From NCBI GenBank assembly GCA_018340805.1, contig JACMZG010001914.1, positions 14,928,504 to 14,992,503 of the forward strand: a stretch of 64,000 nt of DNA, read 5' to 3'. Shown here one piece after another: positions 11,521 through 22,013 of the stretch. Under the pieces are notes generated by a model. That model searched no databases and was not told the DNA's origin. It saw nothing but the letters and a program-made list of their open reading frames with translations. The DNA is from Microvelia longipes (taxonomy: Eukaryota; Arthropoda; Insecta; Hemiptera; Veliidae). Within the stretch, counting starts at the first letter, position 1. The number at the start of each line of letters is the position of its first letter. A program made the position numbers and the translations under genes.

Positions 11521-12254
11521 AAGTATGTAAGAGATTTTTGTTCCTAAGTGTGTTTCTATGGCTCAATATACAAATTAATCTACCTCACCTCCTCCATATC
11601 TCCAATCCCATAAGCTCATTTCTTCTATAAAAATTCGCTAAAATCAATTCCTTTTTTTTGTATTTATTATCTATGCATTACTAAATAATAAATTAATCTA
11701 AAGCTGTTGGATCTTTTGCTTAAATAGCTAGAGTAACAATTTTTCATTTCATCTTTACTGCTAGATTAAAACTAAAATTTAAAATGAAGAAATACAAAGA
11801 CCAGTGACAATTATTTAATCGAACAGATCTGATAAATGGACAAAAACAAACCACCAGGAACAGGGAGTTTATGCACATTTCTTTTATTTAATTTAAATCA
11901 TTATGTTTATCTTATAAATTATTTCACAGGCTTTGTTTTATTGTTATTAAGATATGATATTATAAAGATCTCTATTAGCATTAAAGCTCATTTAGAAAAT
12001 TCAATTAATCTGAAGTTTTATAAATACTTTGGTTTTTATTTGTATTTAAGTCTTTTTTTAAAGGAAACATTTAATTAAAATTGTTTTGTTTTACTTATCT
12101 TCGTCTAATCTATTCATCGTTTGCTATTTTTTTAAATGGAAACCAGATTTAAAAAGTTTTGTAAAAGATTTAAATATTTTTATTTAATAGCAAAGTAGCT
12201 GTTATTATTATTAAAAGATTTTTATTTAAAACTTGTACTGGTTTGACTAAACGT

Positions 12255-12450
12255 ATCTCGGTGGTGACCGCGTCAATGTAGATGAAGAATCCGACGTTCG
12301 CTTCCACTGTGGGAGGCATCTTCAGGGATGTAGGACATCATAGATAGAAATACAATGCTCTAAAAACTGAACCACCACTTCCACCTCAGTGGAAGCGAAA
12401 CGTCAGATTTTTCATTCACATTGACGCGGTTACTACCGGAAGACCTACAT
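12255..12450. mobile_element. Inverted pair of Penelope-type terminal motifs
   Basis: gaccgcgtcaatgtagatgaa...cgcttccactg at 12267-12320 is repeated inverted at 12391-12440 (cagtggaagcgaaacgtc...cattgacgcggt). On the minus strand the left arm reads ccctgaagatgcc followed by a short stem and gcgaacgtc. A gaagatgcc...gcgaaacgtc hairpin is the kind of sequence found at ends of Penelope-like retroelements. No RT is attached; a PLE RT remnant lies at 32.9 kb. An alternative is a small unrelated fold-back element. Confidence 0.5.
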
Positions 12451-13039
12451 CTTCATGATAATAACCACGGTAGCCTACGCAGTCTATTAAAAGTATTTGC
12501 TCTCTCTTAAATGTTGGACTATTTAACATACAATAATAAAACCTAGGGATTATTTATTTTGTAAAGTAAACTTATTTTTGGTGATAAACTTGATATTTAA
12601 CATAAGGTCTTCTATTAACACCAAAATGAGGTTAAGGTAATGGATGATTTTTGTTCTTAAGCCAAAAAAAATACCATTTTATTCCTTGCAAATTCTTTCT
12701 AATGTCAATACTTAAGCTTCAATTTTTAGTTTTTTTTTTAAAGTTTTAAACGTTTTCTTTTTACTAAGTTGTTACATGATTATTCTTGAAAATGGACTTA
12801 ATTTCAAAATATTTCTCACTCTTTTACGTTTCAATTTTCCTTAACTAACGACTATTATTTAGGATAATCCCTTCAAAACTCTGAATAATGGGAGCCATTA
12901 GAAAAAACTAATTATAGCAGCGAATTGGGATTCCGAGTGAATAAATAATAATTATTCTGGGTTTAATTGTTTCGTCTGCAGAAAGGGGAAGTACGTAGAC
13001 TAAGCGATGAGATATTGAGAAGAAAAGGCTTATTAAGAT

Positions 13040-13700
13040 AAAAATCGGGTACGGGATACCTCGGAACTTTTCTTAACCTTATCCGATTCACTACGCTCTT
13101 CTTCAAAATGTTTGAACTTTGAACACGCTTCGCTCGCCCTCAAAATATGGAAATCGACTTATTCATATTACAGTAAACAAATTGATGCTCAATTGGATGA
13201 TTTAAGTTTTCTTTTTGAAAACGTAGAATATATTTAATGCCTATACTTTTGATATTTTCGATCTTATATTTTAGTAATACTCTTTGTTAATACTACTTTG
13301 TTTGAAAAATTGTGACATTTATTGGTCTTGTATAAAACCAATAAACTTTAAGAGTGACGAATTTAAAATCTATCCAAAATTTTACCTCGTTTTATGAAAT
13401 TTTAACATTTTTGCTTAGTCATTATTGACAGATTATGGCTTCATACATTTTTTATTCCGGATAGCACAACTAGACCTTTATATTGATTTTGAACTACGTT
13501 TTAACTATCTAGCCTAATCACACTAGGAGCTAAGATAATACCAAACACACATACACAAAGAAAACTTGGTAATAATTCTCAAAAGATCTTAAACCTCTAA
13601 AAACAGATAATTCGGATAAAATCCCGGTTTCTCTGATTTTTAGCGGAAACACATTACTTTTCCTCTACCAATTGTAGAAATAAGGAAAAGTAAAAACTCG
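13040..13700 (+). mobile_element. R1 dispersed repeat, forward copy
   Basis: Starts aaaaatcgggtacgggatacc near 13040. It continues with ttcactacgctcttc and acacgcttcgctcgccctc, then tccggatagcacaactaga, tacacaaag and taattc...atcccggttt, and ends in the taccaattgtagaaataagg region. The middle is shortened compared with the copies at 24.4 and 34.2 kb. Confidence 0.7.
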
Positions 13701-14080
13701 AAGGAAGTTTTCATATCTCTATATTTTTAAGCATTTTAAACTAATCCGCTATATGCTAAGCATAAAATAGATGTATTATTTTCTAGAGTCGGCAAAGTCG
13801 GCTTTATTGTATTTGAAGGTCTTTATAGGGCTTCATGGGCTGCTTGCAGCCTCAAGCCTCAACTTTTGTTCAATAATCTCCTTTATAAGTTAGGGTCGTT
13901 TCAATATCCTACGGATACATTGGATGTAGTATACAATTATTTGCATTATTATTTCATTTTAACTCTTCTGTTTACTGTATGTCTGTTACTTCCATAGAGG
14001 TATTATTACTAGAGAGGCCTTATTAATTAAGTTTTGAACATCGAAAAAGTAATCTTACCCACTTCAATTTATATATAATC

Positions 14081-14645
14081 ATAGAGATATATACTAGAGG
14101 GGGCATTGCCTATCTTAATACATTGAAAGGCCTGAAATATCGTTTTGGGGGTCTCAGGGGCTCTGTGTAACCTCATTGAAACCTCCTTTAATAATGAGTT
14201 AAGGTTATAATAAATCAATTGTTTTCGACTATCCGCACATTGTTTGTGTTTTGATTTGTATTTTTAACGTTCTTCTATACAAGTTAGTGTAATTTTGTAC
14301 TGATTATTTGATTACATTTTTAGCAAAGAGGTGGTCAGGTTAGTTTTTCGATGTTTCAAAATTCAACCAATAGTAATAATCTAGTAATAATATCTCAACC
14401 TCTAGTAACAATATCTCTGCGTATATAATCATATAATCTACAAAATTACAAGAAAGCTTGTATAGCAGAACATTGCAGTATGTCCACAACGATTGATTTA
14501 TTAAGACCTTAATGAACAATTGGAGTAGGTTACAATTAGTTTGCACAGAGCCCCTGAGAGCCAAAAAAGGTGTTTTAAGCCTCCCAATGTATTGGGGTAG
14601 AGTGTACCCCCTCTAGTAAATACCTCTTGGTTACTCTAAAATTTA
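14081..14645. mobile_element. F2 family, most complete copy (about 150-bp TIRs)
   Basis: The left end (catagagatatatactagaggggg, then aatacattg, ggcct, tctcaggggctctgtg and aaacctcc) returns inverted at 14495-14640 (cacagagcccctgaga, aatgtattggggtagag, ccccctctagtaaatacctc). The arms are about 150 bp each and about 85% alike by eye, with a 260-bp centre carrying caggttagtttttcgatgtttc. It encodes nothing. The length and long TIRs suggest a MITE or fold-back element; no clean target duplication was identified. Partial copies lie at 1.5, 10.3, 21.8 and 26.5 kb. Confidence 0.75.
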
Positions 14646-14649
14646 CCAA

Positions 14650-17000
14650 TAATGTTTCAGGGATTAAGTCTGCCACTAAAATTGTCATCGAATTATTTTA
14701 ACTCTCAATTGTAGTTAAATTTAATAATTTTTAAGACATAACTTTAATGACTGTATACGATTTAAAATTGTATGTATTTATGTACACATTAATTTTCTGA
14801 CGCTTCATTTACGTAAAGTAGTAATCATCAAAAGTAAAATATCAATTTTAGGGAAGGAGAATGCTTGAGTATCTATTGAGTTAGCGGTAGGAAAGGTGAC
14901 AAGGAAAGTTTTAAGCCTGTAAAATTTATCAATTTATAGCGGCTTTTGTTACCAATTTAAGTTTTATTTCAATCATGGTTGGAATATCATTCTTACTATT
15001 TCTTTTATTCTTATAATCTCTTTATTAAAGTTATGGAATATCATAACTTTATATTTTCATTATTAACTTTAGAGTCAGAAAGTTAGGTTAAAATTTAATT
15101 TAAATTTCTTGAATTGGCAAAGTTTGTTTAATAGAGCGTTTGAATGAGTTTATTTGTCTCTTTATTGACTTTGAGGATAGTTAAATTGAATTCAGTTGAG
15201 TTGGATTGGAATATCTTTAAATGTCTATGTCTCTATATCATATATTATATCCTTACTGCATTATGATATTCCCTTAAGCGAGCTTTAAATCAAAGACGCT
15301 CGAGATTTATACTGTAAACCAACTATACTTGATCTAGATAGGTGTACCAGCTCTTTTATGATTTATTTATTTTTTTCATTGTTCCAAAAACAAATAGGAA
15401 TCCATAATTGTTGCTGTTGTTTTCAGAATAAGTTTAAATTAAAGTTTTTTATTTAATAGTAAACATGTCTAGTTTAATTTGTTACAGTAGTACTCACCTG
15501 TTTAGTTTAATTTAGGCTAATTCCAATTGTACAAGTTGAGTCTGTGCTAAGTGTAAATAAATACTTCATCAAGTACGGGAATAAACTACGCTTAATTAAT
15601 TAAGTATCTTGTTTTTTTAATACCTCACTGCGTTACCACGACCTGACACCTTATATAACATTTTCAATTTTATTTAATTTAAATTACTTTTCTACTTTTT
15701 ACAAGCAGAATAACGTGTCGCCCTCTTTTATAATATCAAATTATAACGTTTTAGCACCTACATTTTATTTTTTGTATTTCATACATTTATTTTATTTTTA
15801 TTTCAGATTCACAAAATTTGAAATGATTTGTTGTCTGTATGTATGTATAAGTGTATGGATGAGGAATTTTTTTGTAAACATGCTACAGCTTAAACAGCTG
15901 ATCCAATTGGAATAAACTATGGCAAATATTTATGTCTTATTAGAAAAAGTCTGATTAGATTTTGGAGTTTATCGAATCAGGTATATTAAAATGGTTTCAC
16001 TTTGAAAAAATATCAACAAAGTGTTTCTAATGATAATTTTTTAAATACAAAGAGGCATCAACTTACATTTCTGGCGAGCCCAGATCTCGAGGTATTTATA
16101 TGAATATTGCTATTTTTTTTAAGCGCGCTAGATTTAATATTATATACTCAATATTATATACTCCTATAATTTTAAGCCTATAGGTAGTTATTATGACAAA
16201 GCCTCGGTCCAGAATTGTCAGCTTTGTTTTATTAATATAAAAATTATAGACTTATAACTGTGACTTTACAAAATATGTTTAAAAGAAGTATACATTTATT
16301 TAGGTATAAAAACAACTATCATTATTTTTATGTTTGATTTTATATACACACAGATTCGTTAAAACAAGTTTAATAAAGCACGTGCATATCACATGTTTAT
16401 TTGGTGAATAAACATTACATATACACGTGCTGAACTCACAAACTAACATTTTATTCTTCTTAGCAAATTAATTAATATATTAATCTACAACATCTTTTTA
16501 AAAAATGATATGTTTTGTTCATAACCATTTCGTTGACCTTATTTAAATGAATCTGGTTATTATTATTACAATGATTATTAAAAATGTTATGTAATGCCAA
16601 AAGTAACATGCACATTGCATCTTATTTTACGTCTAGTATTTCCAAGAACAATCACTCTTCGTTCTTTATATGACAAACTTTTCACTTTACCGCGACAAAC
16701 TTTGTAATTTTTGCAACTTAAAACAATACCTCGCACATTTAAATATAAACTTTGCTTCTTGAAAACAATCTACAATATGATTTTTAATTAAAAAGTTCTT
16801 TTTTCTTAAGAACTTGTTAAATTATAGAGTAGGTGTTATAAGTGAGTTTAGAACTATAAAAATTGTCTTGCCAGGCAATCACTTTGTTATTTTCTAGCAC
16901 TTTTTCAAAAAAAAAGTATGTAGAAATTTATAAAGCGACTACTTTGTTTCAGAATTTATTGTTCGATGTGTATCATACGATCTAGATATTGAATCAAGTA
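14650..17000. other. AT-rich DNA, no feature recognised
   Basis: No repeat family, exon-like frame with splice sites, or RNA gene was recognised. Short frames such as 15715-15915 are AT-rich and hydrophobic by composition only. Confidence 0.4.
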
Positions 17001-17001
17001 A

Positions 17002-17126
17002 ATAAATAATGAAAAGAAGTGTCTACAAAACAAAAATGTATTGGCAAAGTGCTCTAGTTAGGTTGAAAGCGCTTTGCCAGTAAAGTTTTGTTTTGTGGAG
17101 AGAGTTCTTTTTTTTTCATTATTTAT
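17002..17126. repeat. 125-bp imperfect palindrome just upstream of the Copia primer site
   Basis: Three paired blocks nest symmetrically: ataataatg-type ends (ataaataatg with cattatttat), acaaaacaaaa with ttttgttttgt, and ggcaaagtgct with agcgctttgcc around a 14-nt loop. The inner stem could fold like a small RNA precursor. It overlaps the region where a Copia 5' LTR would be expected, so it may belong to the LTR. Confidence 0.7.
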
Positions 17127-17248
17127 GGTGGACTCCATTCTATTGACAGCATTGATTGACATGACAAGATTGACAGAGTTTAATTTATTATTTTTGTTAA
17201 TTCATTATTAATATAGTTTTAGACCTGTTCACTCTATATCTTTTAATA

Positions 17249-17262
17249 GGTTATGGGCCCAG
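17249..17262 (+). promoter_or_regulatory. Putative Copia primer-binding site
   Basis: GGTTATGGGCCCAG directly precedes the gag remnant. The same sequence follows the 5' LTR in Drosophila copia, where priming uses an internal fragment of initiator tRNA-Met. The upstream LTR boundary (perhaps near 17037) and a 3' LTR could not be confirmed. Confidence 0.65.
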
Positions 17263-17359
17263 GACTTTAGAATCTGAATTAAATATTGTGCTATTGAAAG
17301 TGAAGAAAAATAGCTGATTTCGACAAAGTTAAGTAAATTTTTAACAAAAATTTAACAAT

Positions 17360-18290
17360 ATGGAAAAAGTTGAAATGAATAAATTTAATATTGGTTTGCT
17401 CGAGGCAAGAGAAATTGGACTACTTAGAAGTACAAAATAGAAATTTTATTAAAAGTGTACCAAATGCTTTGAAGGTGTTAAAATGAGAAATGAAGTTTCC
17501 AGATGATGTTGAAGATAAAATGCTACACCAGCTCAAGTCATAAAGTACAAAGAGGAATTAGAAACTTATACAAAGGCTGATACAAATACATTAATGATAA
17601 TTCTAACTAATTTAACAGAAGATACTCAGGAGAAAATTATGCAATTTAACACTGCCTATGATGTTTGGCAAGAATTACATGGTTATATGATGGTGTTTCA
17701 GAAGACAAGACATATAATCTTTGCATGAAATTTTATTTTTTACAAAAAACAAAACAGTGACATAAGTAGTCTTTTGTCAAAGTTGAAAAATTTGTGGAAT
17801 AATTGGAAGTTAGAAAAGAGTAAGGATGAAGATTTATTGTAAATTTGTAAAATTTTAGCCACACTCCCTGAAGAATATTTTTCTTTTAAAGCAAGTTGGA
17901 TGCTTATAACCAAAAATAAAAGAACGATAGATTATAACATAACAAATCAATTATGTGCTTTTGAAAAAGCTCTTTTGAATAAGAGTGAAGAAAATTTTGA
18001 AGAAGCATTAGTTGCTAAAGATTCTAATAGTGGATATAAACCATATAGAACATTTAGAAACCTAGATGTCATTTCTGCAAATCACAGGAACATTTTATTA
18101 AAGATTGCCAAAAGTGGAAAGATGCTGGTTTTCCTCCAAGATACGAGAAAAAAAATTAAATTACGATTTTTATAGAATGTCAAATATTGAAGGTACAAGT
18201 AATAATTCTGAATTAACTTTATCCATTGAATCAAGTGTATGTTGTACAGAGAATAATCGAGATTGTTGGGAAGCTGACAATGGAAGTACT
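17360..18290 (+). pseudogene. Copia gag remnant with CCHC zinc knuckle
   Basis: Pieces in several frames are recognisable: NLTEDTQEKIMQFNTAYDVW near 17610, SKLKNLWNNW near 17780, and ILATLPEEYFSFKASWMLI near 17850-17910, then a frame from 17900 (NITNQLCAFEKALL). These match the gag-polypeptide domain of insect Copia elements. At 18070-18111 the DNA encodes a CCHC knuckle, C-HF-C-KSQE-H-FIKD-C, followed by a Trp. At least three internal stops (for example near 17437 and 17839) and frameshifts kill the frame. Confidence 0.85.
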
Positions 18291-18600
18291 TAACATTGTA
18301 AGTACTTACATTAAATAAACCTTTCAAAGAGGTTTATTTAAAACATTTGAAAAATGTAATTCATCACGTTCAGTTGTAACTGCAAGTGGTGAACCTTTAA
18401 GAGTTCTTGGCCAAGGAGATATTGAAATAAATGCGTTTGATAAAGGAAGACCTAGTAGAATGACTTTGAAGGATGTATAGTATGTCCCAAGTATTAAGAA
18501 AAATTCATTTTCCGTTTTGGCTACTCAAGATAAAAATCCTGATAGTAAATTTATTTTAAAAGTAGTACTATACTACTATACTGTTGCTTGAAAGTTAATG
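18230..18600 (+). pseudogene. Copia aspartic protease remnant
   Basis: CWEADNGST near 18262-18290 corresponds to the DSGAS/DNGAS catalytic motif of Copia proteases and is followed at once by a stop. Downstream, GEPLRVLGQGDIEI near 18400, TLKDV then a stop, YVPSIKKNSFSVLATQDKN near 18480-18535 and an LKVNGEE-like piece near 18590 match the protease C-terminal part and the linker to integrase. Not functional. Confidence 0.75.
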
Positions 18601-19139
18601 GAGAAGAATAGTTGGCAAAAGAAATCGAAGAGGAGGATTATACTTAATTGTAGAAATATTATTCCAAATAGAGTACATAATGATGAAATTGAAGGAACTT
18701 ATGAAGTAACAGGAGGAGCATCTCAATCCAACAAGGATTGAGTTGAAAGGGGTGCAGGAAAGAGAGCAAGAACAAAATCATGAACAGCTAGGCAATAAAG
18801 AAAATGAAATTGGAAATAATGATATAGATTTAATAAAATATATGACAATAAAAATGAAAATAATGGGGAAAATAATAAAAATAAAAATAAATATAATGAT
18901 ATAGATTTAAGTAAATTTCCATTTTTTCATGAAGTTACTTTAGAAAAAAGATAAAAATAAATTTAAAGTAATAAATGATAAATTAGAACTTCGCGATAGG
19001 TAAAAATTCGTAAACCTCAAAGATATGGGAATTTTGTTATGAAGAGTGAGGGAAAAATATTTAATCTATAATCAAAAATATTTAATTGTAATTAACCTAC
19101 TACTTACAGGGAAGCGATAGAGAGTAACGAGAGAGCACA

Positions 19140-19990
19140 ATAGAAAGAAGCAATGGAATCAGAAATAAGATCTTTGAAAAAAAATAATACATGGACTTTA
19201 GATGACTTGCCAGCAGGAAAGAAGCCAAGAGATTGTAAATGGGTATAAAGTCAAAACCAATCCAGATGGAACTATAGAGCGTTACAAAGCTCGTTTGGTA
19301 ATTAAAGGTTATTTACAGACAAAAAGAGTAAACTATGATGAAACTTTTAGTCCGGTAGCAAGAATAAGTACAATTAGAACTTTATTGAGTGTAGCTGCAA
19401 GTGAAAATTTGTCTTTGATGAAATTTAATGTTTCCACAGCTTTTTTGTCTGGTGAATTAGAAGAGAAAAGCTTCAAAAAACAACCTGAAGGATACAACGG
19501 TGGTAGCAAAAAAGTGTGCAGGTTGAATCGAAGTTTGTATGGACTTAAGCAAGCTTCTAGATGTTTGAATAAAAGAATAGGATACTTTTTAGAAAAAAAT
19601 TGGATTTAAACATAGCAATGCAGATACGAATCAATCTATAATAACATAATAAATACGAAATAATGGAGTGAAATTAATATTAGCTCTCTATGTAGATGAT
19701 GAACTAGTAGTATCAAATAATAAAAAAAAACTTGGAAGAGTTTATTTCAGAATTGAAGAAAGAATTTAGCATTAATACAAAACCAGTAAATCATTTTTTA
19801 GGCCTTAAAATTGGTCAAAGGGAAGATGGAATTTCAGTGAAAAAAACATCGTATGCTAAGCAAGTTTTAGAACAATTTCAAATGAGTAATTTTAGTCCGG
19901 TTTTAACACCAATCATCGGGAATAACAGTAACGAATCAGGGAGAGCTCAAGAAGTTAAAGATAGTAATATACCTTTCCCTTATAATTTTC
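19140..19990 (+). pseudogene. Copia reverse transcriptase remnant (RVT_2)
   Basis: KEAMESEIRSLKKNNTW near 19150, DPDG-type NPDGTIERYKARLVIKGY near 19260, YDETFSPVARISTIRTLL near 19330-19385, RLNRSLYGLKQASR near 19520, the YVDD box at 19689-19700 and HFLGLKIGQREDGISVKK at 19790 give the full order of Copia RT motifs. These lie in three different frames, separated by an in-frame stop near 19608 and a shift near 19725. The first catalytic Asp (expected FDV) is Asn here (FNVSTAFL), so the enzyme would be dead even without the breaks. It ends abruptly at a gggggg/cccc junction near 19990. Confidence 0.92.
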
Positions 19991-20836
19991 CCGGGGGGCA
20001 CCCCTAAAATTTAAAAGGGGGACCAGCAGCACTACTGAAATATTAAATAATTTTTGATTTAACAAAATTGGACAAGCATAAAAGATAAATGATATAAATT
20101 TATTCTATTTTCACGGTTGAAAAAACACGTAAAAAAGAATATTCATAGCTTATATTACGACTTGAACAACTCTTGAAGTATGTATTTATACATATGTAAG
20201 CCTCTAAGTATGTATGAGTGTTTCTTTTAATGTAGTTTCAACGTTGATTGCGTTTGTATGACAACGTGTTGCATACGTGTATGAATTTGAGGATGAGTTT
20301 ATGTAAAAACATGTGTTTATGTGTGAGCGTGAGTACTTTCGTGTTGAGTCATAATACGGGATAATACTAGGGATCATCTCATAGAGTGGAGTACCAAGCG
20401 TTAATATTTAAGCTTTAAAAATTTCCACATGCATACCCTGTATGGCTAAACTTGTTTTACCCCAAACCGCTCTACGCTTATCCCAAATAAAACCTAAAGC
20501 CTGGATTCCCCGTTTTTATTGTTATTTACAACAAATGTTAAGTGAGTTTTTCCTAGAATGAAAAAAGGGGTTTCACAGCATAGTTTAAAAAAATACTTAA
20601 ATGTGTCATTTTCAGAGTGCTGAAACAATAAGGGCATTTTATAGTAGATTTTTTTTTCAAATACTGTGAATAAAAACCAAAAGGCTTTATCAAGGAAAAC
20701 GTTAAGCACTATAAAACAAAGCTTGATAAAACAACTAATTTAAAAATTATTACCTAACAAACTTATTTACTAACTTATTTACAAAGCACTATCAAAGAAA
20801 ATATGTGATACTAAAAAATTAGTATCACACGGAAAT

Positions 20837-20853
20837 ATATATATATATATATA

Positions 20854-20889
<36 letters not shown>
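20837..20889. repeat. (TA)n microsatellite
   Basis: Alternating TA broken by one aattta slip, immediately before the 41-bp array. Confidence 0.95.
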
Positions 20890-20892
<3 letters not shown>

Positions 20893-20902
20893 ACCAAACA
20901 AG

Positions 20903-21212
20903 TGATTCAATACCAAAAAAAGTTTAAATAAACAACTAATTTAAAAGTCAATACCAAAAAAAGTTTACAAAAACAACTAATTTAAAAGTCAATACCAAAA
21001 AAAGTTTACAAAAACAACTGATTTAAAAGTCTATACCAAAAAAAGTTTACAAAAACAACTGATTTAAAAGTCAATACCAAAAAAACGTTTACAAAAACAA
21101 CCGATTTAAAAGTCAATACCAAAAAAAGTTTACAAAAACAACCGATTTAAATGTCAATACCAAAAAAAGTTTACAAAAACAACTGATTTAAAAGTCAATA
21201 CCAAAACAAAGT
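20903..21212. repeat. 41-bp tandem repeat array
   Basis: About seven units of the form gtcaataccaaaaaaagttt acaaaaacaactgatttaaaa; gtcaatacc (or gtctatacc) starts at 20947, 20988, 21029, 21070, 21112, 21153 and 21194. Units are nearly identical, so the array is young or homogenised. Confidence 0.95.
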
Positions 21213-21834
21213 AATGGAATAATAATGTTTTTGTATATTATTAACACTTATATATATTGTTAACTTATAAATTCATATTATAAGTATATACCCAGATGAT
21301 AAAACCAGTTAAAACAATCAAACAACTTTTAAGTCATATCTAATGCTACTTGAAAGTTGACTCAATGTCTATTGAAACTCGTGTAACAACGTCAATTATT
21401 TAAAGATTAAACTTAACAACTTTTAAAATGAAAATCACGTCTGAAAAGTTGTAATCAAACTGCAGGAACTGTCAAAACATTCTACTTGTTGTCTCAAATT
21501 TATCCTTAGTTTCGAAATAACCAAGCTGAGAAATTTTGTTTTCTAAAGCTTGCACAGTTGTTTGGAAGGAACGTGATAGTGAAATTTTTCTCGCTTTTCC
21601 TCATCTATATTTTTCATTTGTTTCCTAGAAGTTGAGTTATAGTTCACCTGATTCTTAAACAATGTGTATCCAACCCACCCACTTCGAAGTTAACAAGGTC
21701 AAGTATTATGAAAGGTTTTATGACACTTCCAAGAAGCAAGTAGTAGTAGTAATATTGGGGACTGGTAGTAACTACCAGGCAAGTAGGCCACGTTGTTAGG
21801 CCCTTTTTGCCAGCTCCATAATAACTCACTCTTG

Positions 21835-21960
21835 AAGAGGTTTCCATGAGGGTACACAGAGCTCCTGAGAGCCCCAAAAAGATGTTTCAGGCCTCGCAAT
21901 TTAATGAGATAGGTTATGCCCCGTCTATTATATACCTATTTAATATAATCAAGACTATTA
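21835..21960 (-). mobile_element. F2 family fragment (one arm)
   Basis: Shares ggtttccatgagggtacacagagct, cctgagagccccaaaaagatgtttcaggcct and the ccccgtctattatatacct end with F2 at 1.6 and 14.1 kb. Only one arm is present. Confidence 0.6.
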
Positions 21961-22013
21961 TTTTAATTTTACAGACTTATCTTTATTTTTAAATGCTGGT
22001 TCTGATAATAGTA

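Larger units (their letters stand above)
17249..19990 (+). mobile_element. Degenerate Ty1/copia LTR retrotransposon
   Basis: The domain order primer site, gag, protease, (integrase lost), reverse transcriptase is that of Ty1/copia, not Ty3. Every domain is broken by stops and frameshifts. The integrase core and zinc-binding region are essentially absent between about 18600 and 18950, where an A-rich, Asn/Lys/Ile-coding hinge remains. The RT stops being recognisable at about 19985, and RNase H and a 3' LTR are missing. An old, dead copy. Confidence 0.9.

Noticed and set aside
17041..17080. miR-17-like seed (caaagtgct) in the palindrome apex
   Set aside because: The match is a few bases only, and that family is not expected in invertebrates; kept merely as a hairpin.
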